64,000 nt of DNA, taken from NCBI RefSeq assembly GCF_002953935.1, contig NZ_CP026514.1:3286001-3350000 (forward strand), in the 5' to 3' direction. Made by a program: the position numbers and the translations under genes. The notes beneath the pieces are model-generated. The model had not been told where the DNA came from and did no database searches. It saw only the letters and a list, made by a program, of their open reading frames with translations. Source of the stretch: Arthrobacter sp. PGP41 (GTDB lineage Bacteria > Actinomycetota > Actinomycetes > Actinomycetales > Micrococcaceae). Positions 53,153 through 61,766 of this stretch are shown piece by piece. The first letter of the stretch is position 1; the number at the start of each line of letters is the position of its first letter.

Positions 53153-53181
53153 CCGGGGACGGGTGGAAACCCCGTCCCCGG
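53153..53181 (+). terminator. 11-bp hairpin after the first cluster-B gene
   Basis: CCGGGGACGGG (53153-53163) pairs with CCCGTCCCCGG (53171-53181) around TGGAAAC. It is placed as in cluster A. Confidence 0.65.
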
Positions 53182-53218
53182 TTCGCCGTCATTTGCACCA
53201 CATGGGAAGGGGCACGGG

Positions 53219-54358
53219 GTGCACAACCAAGAGGGACAGCCGCGGCAGCGCTTGCGTAAAGCAATGAAGGCGGCACTGATCGGGATCGCGCTGCTCCTGG
53301 CCGGCGCGGGAACACTTTCCGCTGCGCCGCAGAATCCGAAGCCGGGCATCACCGCGCAGGTCTCCCCTGCCAGCCAGTCTGTCCAGCAAGGCCAGGGCGC
53401 CGTTTACACTGTGTCCCTCACCTCAACGGGCGGCTTCAGCGGCGCCGTCAGCCTCTCCGTCGCGGGCCTCCCCTCCGGCGCCGCCGGCACGTTCTCGCCC
53501 GCTTCGGTGACCCTGGCCTCCGGGACCACGGCAACGGCCACCCTCAACGTCACCACCGCGCCGAACACCCCGGCCGGCACCAGCTCCTTGACCATCAAGG
53601 GCACCAGCGGCAAGGTTTCCGGCAGCGTCAGCGCCGGCCTCACCGTTAACTACAGGGTCTCCACGTCCTTCTCAGTGGCCGCCACCCCGGATTCCGTCGC
53701 CGTTCCGCCGGGCGCAACCGCGGTGTACACCCTGCAGCTGACGCGGAACGACTTCTCCAGCCCTATCAGCTTCAGCGTCCCCGGCGGACTTCCCGCCGGG
53801 GCCACCGCCTCATTCTCGCCCAACCCCGCCACCGGCAACTCCACCACCCTGCAGGTTGCAACCACAGCCGCTTCCCCGAAAGGAAGCTACAGCCTGCACC
53901 TGGTGGGCACGGGGAAGGATTCCGCCGGCAGGTCCCAGAACGCCTATGCCAACGTCCAGCTCGTCCTGGACGCCACCATCAAGCAGTTCGTCCTCTCCGG
54001 AAATGTCCCAGGATCCCTGTCACCCGGTTCTTCGGCAGGCCTGGACCTGCAGATCAACAACCCCAACAACAAAATGTTGTCCCTGACCAATATCTCGGTC
54101 GCCGTCGCCGGAGTCACCCGGAGCGAGGACGCTGCGGCCAGGAACCTGCCCTGCACCGCGGCGGACTTCGCCGTCACGCAGTACAGCGGCCCGTACCCGC
54201 TCGCCGTTCCCGCAGGCAGCAGCAGTAGCCTTTCAGGGCTCCGCATACCACCCACGGCATGGCCACAGGTGGCGATGCTTGACACCGCTGCCAACCAGGA
54301 CGGCTGCAAAGGCGCCGCCCTGCAGCTCACGTACTCAGGATCAGGACAGGGGAACTGA
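53219..54358 (+). CDS. Secreted Ig-like repeat protein, cluster B
   Basis: 379 residues: ordinary Sec signal (MKAALIGIALLLAGAGTLSA), two Ig-like domains of about 95 residues (QGQGAVYTVSLTSTGGFSGA and PPGATAVYTLQLTRNDFSSP), and a C-terminal domain whose end, NQDGCKGAALQLTYSG, matches the 52685 protein. GTG start at 53219 near a GGGG block. No sorting signal is seen. A likely fibre-associated or adhesin-like protein. Confidence 0.75.
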   Translation: MHNQEGQPRQRLRKAMKAALIGIALLLAGAGTLSAAPQNPKPGITAQVSPASQSVQQGQGAVYTVSLTSTGGFSGAVSLSVAGLPSGAAGTFSPASVTLASGTTATATLNVTTAPNTPAGTSSLTIKGTSGKVSGSVSAGLTVNYRVSTSFSVAATPDSVAVPPGATAVYTLQLTRNDFSSPISFSVPGGLPAGATASFSPNPATGNSTTLQVATTAASPKGSYSLHLVGTGKDSAGRSQNAYANVQLVLDATIKQFVLSGNVPGSLSPGSSAGLDLQINNPNNKMLSLTNISVAVAGVTRSEDAAARNLPCTAADFAVTQYSGPYPLAVPAGSSSSLSGLRIPPTAWPQVAMLDTAANQDGCKGAALQLTYSGSGQGN

Positions 54359-54359
54359 G

Positions 54360-54866
54360 ATGACCACCACCGCAAGGACGGCACCTGCCGGGCGGGGCCT
54401 CAAAGCGGCGGCCCTCACCGGAATCATGTTTGCCGCATGCGCCGGAACCGCCTACGCCTTCTGGACCGGCGCCGCCGGCACCGGGTCCGGCTCGGCCGCC
54501 GCCGCTACGATGCAGGCCGTGACGGTGGACGCACTCGTGGCCGGGGACGGCCCGCAGGCGACACTTGTCCCGGGCGGTACTGCCGACGTCGTCCTCCGGA
54601 TCACCAACCCCAATCCGTACGCGGTCCAGGTCTACAGCGTCACCGCCGGCGGCCAGGCCACCGCGGACGCCGCCCACCCCGGGTGCACCACCACCGGGGT
54701 CACCTTCACCGGAACCGCCGCGCCGCTGTCCCCGGCAACCTACGTTGCGGCGAACTCTTCCACACTGCTCACCCTTCCCGGAACGGCTGCCATGGACACC
54801 ACCTCACTCGCGGCCTGCCAGGGCGCCACCTTCCACCTCCCCGTCACGGCGGAGGTGCGCAAATGA
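54360..54866 (+). CDS. Alternate-signal-peptide exported protein (cluster B)
   Basis: 168 residues. Signal: GLKAAALTGIMFAACAGT then AYAFWTG. The mature part has VVLRITNPNPYAVQVYSVT and a Cys pair (HPGCTTTG, AACQGATFHL). ATG at 54360 starts 1 base after the previous stop. It overlaps the next gene as ATGA. It shares the domain type of the 52685 protein. Confidence 0.82.
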   Translation: MTTTARTAPAGRGLKAAALTGIMFAACAGTAYAFWTGAAGTGSGSAAAATMQAVTVDALVAGDGPQATLVPGGTADVVLRITNPNPYAVQVYSVTAGGQATADAAHPGCTTTGVTFTGTAAPLSPATYVAANSSTLLTLPGTAAMDTTSLAACQGATFHLPVTAEVRK

Positions 54867-56989
54867 CCGCCGCCATCCGGAAGAGGCTGCCCGGCCTTCA
54901 CCGCGCCCCCTCAAAGCGGCCGGCGTGGGTTGCCGCGGCGCTGCTGCTCCTGCTCGGCACGGGCACCGCGGCCTTCGCCTTCTGGGCCTCCTCCACCACC
55001 AGCAGCAACGCGACCGCGGCCGCGGACACGTTATCGCCCGGGGCCCAACCCGCCGTGGCGGCCAACGGCGCGTCCTTGTCCGTCACCTGGGCGGCCGGAA
55101 CCACGGTCAACGGGCAGGCAGCCACCGGGTACGCCGTCACCAGGTATTCGGCTGCCACCGGCGGAACGGGAACACCGGCCACCGGCGGCTGCGCCGGCAC
55201 AGTCGCCACGCTCACCTGCACCGAGCAGGATGTCCCCGCCGGCATCTGGTACTACACAGTCACCCCAACCATCGCCCTCTGGACCGGCGCGGAGAGCCCG
55301 CGCAGCGACGGCGTCAGCAGCGATGCCATCGCCCCTGCGGCGACCGTTTCGGCGGTATCGCCCGCGCCCAACGCCGCAGGATGGAACAGCACCAGCCCCG
55401 TCACCGTGACCATCACGGCCGACGACGGCGCTGCCGGCTCCGGCGTCGCCTCCATTACGTACGCGGTCGACGGCGGCGCGGAGCAGACAGAGAGCGCCGC
55501 CACCGCCACCGTTCCGGTCAGCGGCGACGGCACCCACACAATCACTTACTTCGCCACCGACGCGTTGGGCAACTCGGGAGCGGCGCAGAGCTACACGGTG
55601 CGGATCGACACCACCGCGCCGGCTGCGCCGGGACTGACCGTCCCAGCCTATGTAAGCTCCGCCAACGCCGCCGCCGTGCCGGTGACAGGCACATCCGAGG
55701 CGGGAGCCGAAATCACCCTGACTGCCGGCGATGGTGCGCAATCAGTGACGGTTGCTGCCACCGCCTCCGGCACCGGGTCCTGGTCCGCCAGCCCCGACCT
55801 GTCCGGCCTGGCCCAGGGAACAGTCACCTTCACAGCCGCCGCAACGGACGCCGCCGGCAACACGGGCACCATCACGGCCGCCACAAGCACCAAGGACACC
55901 GTGGCCCCGGCGCCGGCGCAGGCCCTTGTTGTTCCGGCCTACGTCAACATCGCCAACGCCGCTGCTATCCCTGTCTCCGGCACCGCTGAAGCAGGCGGGA
56001 CTGTGACCGTAGCCGCCAGGGACAGCAGCGGCCAGACCGTCACCAACACGGCCACCGCCTCAGGCCCCGGCGGCGGATGGTCCCTGGACCTGGACCTGAG
56101 GCCCTTGAACCAGGGAACCGTGACCTACACGGTCACCGTTACTGATCCTGCGGGGAACACAGGCGCTCCCGCCTTTGCGTCAGACGTAAAGGACACCGTG
56201 GCGCCGGCCCTGACCATCACAGCCCCGATGTACGTCAACAGCAGCACTGCAACCGGTGCCACCGTCAACGGCACCACCGAGGCTGGCACGGTGGTCACCG
56301 TGACCGTCAGGGATTCCATGCTCAACAGCGTGCCGCCCACACAGGCCACACCCTCCGGCACCTCCTGGTCCGCAACGCTGGACCTGTCCTCACTCAGGGA
56401 CGGCACCCTGACGTACACGGCATCCACCAGCGACGCGGCCGGCAACAGCACAACGGCCGCCGCTTCCGGCACCACCGGCAAGGACACGGTGGCGCCCGCC
56501 GTGACAGGCGTGGCCCTGGCACACGGCGGCGGTAACCAGGGCCAAGGAAAGGCCGACAAGGGCGACACTGTGACCATCACGTACTCCGAGCCGATGGATC
56601 CGGCAAAGTTCTGCCCGGGCTGGAACGGGGCCAGTATTAACGGCACCGCCACGGTGGCCAACGGCTCCAACGCCGCGAACGACACCATCAGCTTCACGGG
56701 CAGCACCTGCACCGCCCCGAACATCGGAGCCATTCTCCTGGGCGGGAACTATGTGGGCACCAATGCCGCCGTCTTCGGAGCCAACGGCACCGCATCCACC
56801 CTTACGTGGGACTCCACTGCCAGGACCTTGACCATCAAACTGGGCAACGCGCCCAACGGCCAGGGAGCAGTGAACACGTCGGTGGTGGCAGGCACGCCCA
56901 CGTACTCTCCGGCGCCGAACCTCACGGACCTGGCAGGCAACCCGCTCGGAACCGGCAGCTTCACTGCCGCTGCCGCCAGCGGCTTCTAG
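54863..56989 (+). CDS. Large Ig-repeat surface protein with alternate signal
   Basis: 708 residues. Signal: WVAAALLLLLGTGTAAFAFW (AxW). Then an FN3-like part (about 60-155), a cadherin/OmpL47-like domain (about 156-250), three tandem repeats of about 95 residues (253-345, 346-443, 444-540; each starting near PAYVN/MYVN, with GTxEAG and DAAGNT/DPAGNT) and a C-terminal SbsA-like domain with ITYSEPMDP. No sorting signal or helix is at the end. It looks like a long extracellular stalk or adhesin. ATG at 54863 overlaps the upstream stop. Confidence 0.85.
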   Translation: MTAAIRKRLPGLHRAPSKRPAWVAAALLLLLGTGTAAFAFWASSTTSSNATAAADTLSPGAQPAVAANGASLSVTWAAGTTVNGQAATGYAVTRYSAATGGTGTPATGGCAGTVATLTCTEQDVPAGIWYYTVTPTIALWTGAESPRSDGVSSDAIAPAATVSAVSPAPNAAGWNSTSPVTVTITADDGAAGSGVASITYAVDGGAEQTESAATATVPVSGDGTHTITYFATDALGNSGAAQSYTVRIDTTAPAAPGLTVPAYVSSANAAAVPVTGTSEAGAEITLTAGDGAQSVTVAATASGTGSWSASPDLSGLAQGTVTFTAAATDAAGNTGTITAATSTKDTVAPAPAQALVVPAYVNIANAAAIPVSGTAEAGGTVTVAARDSSGQTVTNTATASGPGGGWSLDLDLRPLNQGTVTYTVTVTDPAGNTGAPAFASDVKDTVAPALTITAPMYVNSSTATGATVNGTTEAGTVVTVTVRDSMLNSVPPTQATPSGTSWSATLDLSSLRDGTLTYTASTSDAAGNSTTAAASGTTGKDTVAPAVTGVALAHGGGNQGQGKADKGDTVTITYSEPMDPAKFCPGWNGASINGTATVANGSNAANDTISFTGSTCTAPNIGAILLGGNYVGTNAAVFGANGTASTLTWDSTARTLTIKLGNAPNGQGAVNTSVVAGTPTYSPAPNLTDLAGNPLGTGSFTAAAASGF

Positions 56990-57063
56990 ACGGCGTGCGG
57001 CAGCTGGGGTCGCCGGGTGCAGTGGATCCGGCAGGGGAAGTGGCTAAGAGAGGGGTTTTGTAA

Positions 57064-57306
57064 ATGGATATTGCCAAGTTATGGGACCAGCTGGAGCCAG
57101 GAACGCGGCAGTGGCTGGTCGACAATCCCGGGTTCAGGATCCTTCCCCGGTCCGTCGCGGCAGCTATGGCGACGGCCACCGGAGTCCGGTTCGAGCAGGA
57201 CCGGCACGGTGAAACAGCCCTCTCTCCCAGCGACTGTGACTTCATCCGTAAGGCGGCAGAACAGCACGAGGCGCGCGCAGATAAGCTGTCGCGGCCGCGT
57301 CACTGA
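57064..57306 (+). CDS. Small protein, paralogue of the one at 39512
   Basis: 80 residues starting MDIAKLWDQLEPGTRQWLVD, with FRILPRSVAAAM, DRHGETALSPSDCDFIR and a basic tail. It is soluble and without signal. It lies just beyond the surface cluster, 17.5 kb from the first copy, beside no other relatives. Its function is unknown. Confidence 0.7.
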   Translation: MDIAKLWDQLEPGTRQWLVDNPGFRILPRSVAAAMATATGVRFEQDRHGETALSPSDCDFIRKAAEQHEARADKLSRPRH

Positions 57307-57443
57307 GCGCGAGTGGCTACGCCGCTTTCGCGGGAGTACGTTTTGCGGGCTTTTGCCTTGATCAGTCCTGCGGCCAGGAGCCCCATTCCCGCGAGTTGTG
57401 CCAGCATGCCGCCCAGTGCCACGGCGTATTCGGTGATAGTCAT
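57300..57443 (-). CDS. Small single-helix membrane protein
   Basis: 47 residues: MTITEYAVALGGMLAQLAGM, continuing hydrophobic to about residue 30, then KAKARKTYSRESG. Helix plus basic tail fits a small membrane protein. The GGCGGGA block precedes the ATG closely. It converges on the 57064 gene with a 7-base overlap. Confidence 0.4.
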   Translation of the reverse strand: MTITEYAVALGGMLAQLAGMGLLAAGLIKAKARKTYSRESGVATRAQ

Positions 57444-57726
57444 TCCCGCCACCCCTTCTGATGTCCTGCCCTGATGCGCCCAAGCTACGCCCGGAGGCTC
57501 AGCATTAGCCGCAGGTGCGGCGAGGGTTTGGTCAAGATTTGGCCTCGGCGGAAAGGAACTGGCCCGGCCCTGGGCCAGCGGTAAACCGCGGCCGTTCTTA
57601 CCTGTAGCGTTTCATGCGCGAACTTTGCCCCAGTCCTTTGAGAACTGTGCAGGAAATCATCGGGAACCTTGATCGACACCACTCATCATTTAGTCAGAAG
57701 GCAACGAATGCCCCCGTACAACGAAA

Positions 57727-57897
57727 ATGAAGGTAATGAAAGTGGCAACCAGGGCAGAAAAATCAAACTACCGCTACAGCGATTTCTATTGCTTCATGTC
57801 ACTGGCGGACTTCACGGCTTACATTTCCGCGGATGACGACGCCGATGGCCCCATCTCGATCAGCTACGCTTCCCGGGGAGCCGGGCAGCGCGCCTGA
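57727..57897 (+). CDS. Possible small hypothetical protein
   Basis: 56 residues from ATG 57727 (or 53 from ATG 57736): YRYSDFYCFMSLADFTAYIS, then an acidic stretch DDDADG and a basic end. It has no paralogue here. An overlapping frame is also open, so the call is weak. The preceding spacer 57444-57726 shows nothing I can name. Confidence 0.3.
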   Translation: MKVMKVATRAEKSNYRYSDFYCFMSLADFTAYISADDDADGPISISYASRGAGQRA

Positions 57898-57970
57898 CAC
57901 TTACTGCCTGGCACAGGGACGGCCGCAACCGCTTGGGTCCGCTCCGACGTTGGCCTTCCGTTCAGGAAAT

Positions 57971-59662
57971 TCAAGACCGGGTTCCGTGCCCCACCGAAGA
58001 GGTTGCCAGGGACAGATTCAAGGCGCCCGAGGCATCGACCAACGATAGCCGCAGTGCCGACACACTGAAGGGGCCGGAACTTGACGGTTCCGGATGGCCA
58101 GGCTGGTCAGGCTGAACGTTCACCATGATCGAGAGCAGGCTGCTGAGCCGGCTGAGGGTGTAGGCCAGCGCAGGCGCAACAGGATCGGTCAAGTCTGTGA
58201 GCGACGTTTCCAGCTGGCCCACGACCCCCACGACGAGTTCGTTGTAAAGCGCCTTGCCGGCGATGCCCGGGAGATCGGACGCCAGATCCGACGCCAGGGC
58301 TTTGAGTTCGTCGGTCGGCAGTTCCAACCCGAGCATGTTTATGGAGGACGTAACTGGAACCACTGGCGTGCCCGGGACCCCATTGTGCACGTCTATCAGC
58401 TGGCCGGCCGTTACCGGCCCCAGGGCAAGATCTATGACGGCAAGGGGAACACCCATCGATTGGACATGAACCGCCGCGGTGACGCTCACCGGTGTTGTAC
58501 GGATGGCGGTAACCAGCGCCGACGTGACGTCGTCCCGCCAGTCCGCCAGCACCTGTGTGAGCGCCGCGGCGAGCTCTTGGGTTATGGCCTGGTTCGCGAT
58601 CACCTCAGTGTTCGGTGCCATGCCGTTGAGCCCGTTGGCGCCGCCGGCTGTCTTGGCCAGGTCCATGCTCACTATCCCGGTTCCAAAATCGACGGTCAGC
58701 AACCCTCCGTCATCGGTCCTCGTTCCCTGAAGGAGCGTCCGGACAGGACCGAGGTCCGGAGTGCCCATGTTCACCGCTGCATCAACACTTCCCAGGGTCA
58801 CCGCCTCGATGAGGGGAGCATCCACGGGGCCGAAGCCCGCAGCTATGGCCAGCTCCAGGCCGGCCTCAGCGTCATCCAGTTTTGCCGGAATCCCGTCCAG
58901 CAACTGCTCCGTACCGGTTACGGCGGAATCCAGCTCCTGCATTTCAGCGTCCAGGTCAAGCAGGGAGACACCGTAGGTCCGCTCCACCTGCGGCTGCTCG
59001 AGCGGACCCAGCCAGCCGTTGCCAAGATCTCCGCATTGTTCCAGATAGGCGAGGGAGGACGCTGCCCCGATGTCCAGGGTCATGCCGGCCAGCTCCGGAG
59101 GTACCAGTGAGCCGAGGTCGAGGGTGGCCATGACGGGAGGATCAGCGGGGTTGGCCGGTTCCCCGAGGGCGATAGCGCCGCCGCTGTTGGTGACCAGCCC
59201 GGTGGCCGCCGTCGCATTGCCGTTGTTGAGGGTCTGGCTCCATTGGCTGTAGGCATCCGCCGAGCCCACCGGCAGGCCGAGCGGCAGCGACAGCCGGACC
59301 AGATCGGCGCCCAGCAGATCCACGTCGAGCGGAGCCATAAAGGTGTTGTCATCGATGCGGATTGCCCCGGCACTGGGAGTGGTGCTACCGGCCCCGTCGT
59401 TGAAGACCTGCACCCCTTGGGCAGCTGCCACATTTGCCATGGAGGTGCCCATCAGGTCGCCGGCCAGCTGTTGTGCTGACGCCGTCGTGGCCGTTCCGCT
59501 GTCCTCCTCGCAGCGGCCGTCCGTGCCCACCCCGCGTCCTTGGACGTATTCGTTGTCAACCCACGCCGCGTTTGTCAGCGTGGCACCGCCCAGCACAGTA
59601 GAGGCAGCCAGGATGCCAGCCACGATTATGCGGCGGCGAAGCAGTGCCGGTACCGGCTTCAC
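57971..59662 (-). CDS. Large exported protein, choice-of-anchor G-like (cluster C)
   Basis: 563 residues. Signal: RRIIVAGILAASTVLGGA then TLTNAAWVDNEYV, i.e. AxW at the core end. The mature part is long, acidic and rich in Leu/Val/Asp/Gly, with DVDLLGADLVRLSLPLGLPV and repeated DLG/VTA turns, as in choice-of-anchor G proteins of actinobacteria. No sorting signal is seen. ATG overlaps the upstream gene's stop. It is last in the four-gene cluster C. Confidence 0.8.
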   Translation of the reverse strand: MKPVPALLRRRIIVAGILAASTVLGGATLTNAAWVDNEYVQGRGVGTDGRCEEDSGTATTASAQQLAGDLMGTSMANVAAAQGVQVFNDGAGSTTPSAGAIRIDDNTFMAPLDVDLLGADLVRLSLPLGLPVGSADAYSQWSQTLNNGNATAATGLVTNSGGAIALGEPANPADPPVMATLDLGSLVPPELAGMTLDIGAASSLAYLEQCGDLGNGWLGPLEQPQVERTYGVSLLDLDAEMQELDSAVTGTEQLLDGIPAKLDDAEAGLELAIAAGFGPVDAPLIEAVTLGSVDAAVNMGTPDLGPVRTLLQGTRTDDGGLLTVDFGTGIVSMDLAKTAGGANGLNGMAPNTEVIANQAITQELAAALTQVLADWRDDVTSALVTAIRTTPVSVTAAVHVQSMGVPLAVIDLALGPVTAGQLIDVHNGVPGTPVVPVTSSINMLGLELPTDELKALASDLASDLPGIAGKALYNELVVGVVGQLETSLTDLTDPVAPALAYTLSRLSSLLSIMVNVQPDQPGHPEPSSSGPFSVSALRLSLVDASGALNLSLATSSVGHGTRS

Positions 59663-60363
59663 GGGTTGCCTGCTTTCCTTCGGACGAGCCTAGTAAGCAC
59701 TCCGGCTCCCACCAGGACCGCTCCGGCTGTCAGTGCAAGGGGTCCTGAAAACCCGGTATCAGGAAGGCTGCTATCCCTCGCTGCTTCATCGCCCATGACG
59801 GTGAACCCCAGGGCGAAGGTGAAAGGGCCGGACACCGCGCTTTCGTCCGGCCGGGTGAGGGTGAAGAGTATGTACGGGCTTGCTGAGGCGGCAACATCCC
59901 CCAAGGGAATCCGTGCCGTGGGACCGGCTTCCAGGAGGGCGTCGGCCAGCAGGGTCCTGGCTTCGGCAGCGCATTCCAGTTCGGCATCGGTGCCGCTTTG
60001 TCCCGTCCATTGGCTTTCACAGCGCTTCGCTGTGAGCCGGTAGCCCGTATTCGGCTGCAAAAGCCCGCCAATCGGGATAAATTCCAGGTTTCCGTCAGCC
60101 ACCGGCTGGTCGGACAAGTGGAGCCCGATTTGCCAGCTGAAAGTGTCGCCGGGCTCCAGCCAGGGGATCTGCATGGGATGAACAGAGGAAGTAAGGCTCA
60201 GGAGCCCCTGTTGTCCCGTCTCCTGGACGTCCCGCATAGGTTCGTAACTGTCTGCAGGAGCCGCATAGGCAGCCGGCGTCACGCCCAGTCCGAGACCGAG
60301 CGCGACGGCGGCCAGCAGCCTGCCGAGTTGTCCCGCACGGCGGCGCGGAGGGACGGGGCTCAT
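59659..60363 (-). CDS. Cell-wall protein with LPDTG sorting signal (cluster C)
   Basis: 234 residues: Sec signal (hydrophobic about 14-32, ending AAYAAP), a beta-rich middle with two Cys (KRCESQ, LECAAE), and the C-terminus SLPDTGFSG (LPDTG 200-204), a helix and LVRRKAGNP. This is a classical sortase substrate. ATG at 60363 overlaps the signal-peptidase stop. It is the counterpart of the LAVTG protein of cluster A. Confidence 0.82.
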   Translation of the reverse strand: MSPVPPRRRAGQLGRLLAAVALGLGLGVTPAAYAAPADSYEPMRDVQETGQQGLLSLTSSVHPMQIPWLEPGDTFSWQIGLHLSDQPVADGNLEFIPIGGLLQPNTGYRLTAKRCESQWTGQSGTDAELECAAEARTLLADALLEAGPTARIPLGDVAASASPYILFTLTRPDESAVSGPFTFALGFTVMGDEAARDSSLPDTGFSGPLALTAGAVLVGAGVLTRLVRRKAGNP

Positions 60364-60920
60364 TCCCTGCCTGCCTCGGCGGAGAGCACCTGTGCTGACC
60401 CGGTTCTCGGCCAGAAGGTCCAGGACACGAGGGACGCTATCGCGATGGTGCAGAAAGCCATGAACCATGGGTTTTGGAGCCGCATCACCCAAAATCCAAC
60501 GCCGGGCGCCGAGAACAAGAGCTTCTTGGCGGTCTGAACGGTATAGCGCACGGGGTCCTCCGAGGCGTTCGCATCACCCTTCATGGTCAAGTGGAACGTT
60601 TGGGGGTCGGTTGGGTCGGCTTCGGAAGCAACGATGCGGTGAGTGACCGGAAGGGATGACCCCTCACGCTGGACGGTGGCGACGTCGCCTTGCCGGAGGG
60701 ACGACGCCGGAACCTTCTGCACGATCGCAATGGCTCCGGGCTCGATTCCCGGTGACATCGAGCCGGTCCGGAAGACCACCAGGCTGACATTCAGCAAGGC
60801 CCCGGCGGTCACAGCCAGCAGGCACAGGCAGCCGGTCAACGCCAGGACCGTCAGGGCAGTTTCCTTGCCCGCCCTTTTCAGCCGGCGCGAAAGGATTCCT
60901 TTCCCCTTACTGCCCAACAC
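60360..60920 (-). CDS. SipW-type (ER-type) signal peptidase I, cluster C
   Basis: 186 residues. Membrane helix about 22-48, nucleophile box RTGSMSPGIEPG (Ser54), THRIV (His94) and KGDANASED. It is of the same class as the cluster-A enzyme but clearly diverged from it, and has a C-terminal helix (about 150-170). GTG start at 60920 overlaps the upstream exported-protein gene by 14 bases. Confidence 0.9.
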   Translation of the reverse strand: MLGSKGKGILSRRLKRAGKETALTVLALTGCLCLLAVTAGALLNVSLVVFRTGSMSPGIEPGAIAIVQKVPASSLRQGDVATVQREGSSLPVTHRIVASEADPTDPQTFHLTMKGDANASEDPVRYTVQTAKKLLFSAPGVGFWVMRLQNPWFMAFCTIAIASLVSWTFWPRTGSAQVLSAEAGRE

Positions 60921-61599
60921 TGCTGGTGAACCGCCATACAGGCACCGTGTTCAGCCCCTGGAGGGTAGCGCTGGCGCCAGACGGAAGGGTCAGCGCGAAG
61001 CACAGGTTCACCGGCGCACCTGCGGTGTTCGCGTCATCTCCGGCGGACAAGGGGAACGTTGTTGAGGAACCGGCGGTCAAGGCAGACTCCTCGGGAACCA
61101 CGACGGCGGCCCCGGCCACCGTTCCTGCCTCGCATGTGGCCTTATCCACACCCCTGTAGACGCCGTACGTGAGCGCGTCGTAGAGGTCTGTGCTGTTGTC
61201 CGGCCCCCGGTTCAGTTGTGACTGGATGCCTTGGGCAAGGGAAACGTCCAGGGCTTCCGAGCCGGCCACGGCGCGCAATTGCATCGGGGAGTACACGGTT
61301 TTTCCCGGCACCATCAGTTCCGGCGCAATGGTGTAGGTCAGCGCGCCGCCGTTGGCGTCCGGCTCGTCAGTCCAGTTGGCTGCCCCGGCCGTTCCTGCCC
61401 ACGTGTTTTGCTGCATTCTGTATATCCCGGTTCCGGGCGTGTTCGGCTCAGTGCCGTCGCCATTGCCGGACCCGCCAAAAACCCATTCATTGTCTGTCCA
61501 GGCGGCCAAGGTAGCAGCCGCGCCCACCCCCAGGACCAGGCCACCGGCAAGGAGTGCCCTGGCCTTGTCCCAGCGGTTTGTTTTTGATGTTGTATGCAC
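60907..61599 (-). CDS. Alternate-signal-peptide exported protein (cluster C, first gene)
   Basis: 230 residues. Signal: RALLAGGLVLGVGAAATL then AAWTDNEWV. The DNEWV/DNEYV stretch after the Trp is shared with the 57971 protein. The mature part has two Cys. GTG at 61599 has GGGG 6 bases upstream; the longer frame is rejected. It probably leads the four-gene operon that ends at 57971. Confidence 0.8.
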   Translation of the reverse strand: MHTTSKTNRWDKARALLAGGLVLGVGAAATLAAWTDNEWVFGGSGNGDGTEPNTPGTGIYRMQQNTWAGTAGAANWTDEPDANGGALTYTIAPELMVPGKTVYSPMQLRAVAGSEALDVSLAQGIQSQLNRGPDNSTDLYDALTYGVYRGVDKATCEAGTVAGAAVVVPEESALTAGSSTTFPLSAGDDANTAGAPVNLCFALTLPSGASATLQGLNTVPVWRFTSSVGQ

Positions 61600-61766
61600 A
61601 GAAATCCCCCAGAGATTAAGTGATGAAACGCGGCGCCAAGCCCGTTTGAGAAAATTCTGCCCTAAAAACATCCGCTAGCTCCGCCAAATCCCGTAGGAAA
61701 AGCACAGGATTTGCCAAGGTCTTGCGCTACTGGGCGTCCGCCTGCCGGCAAAGACCCTGCGAGCAC

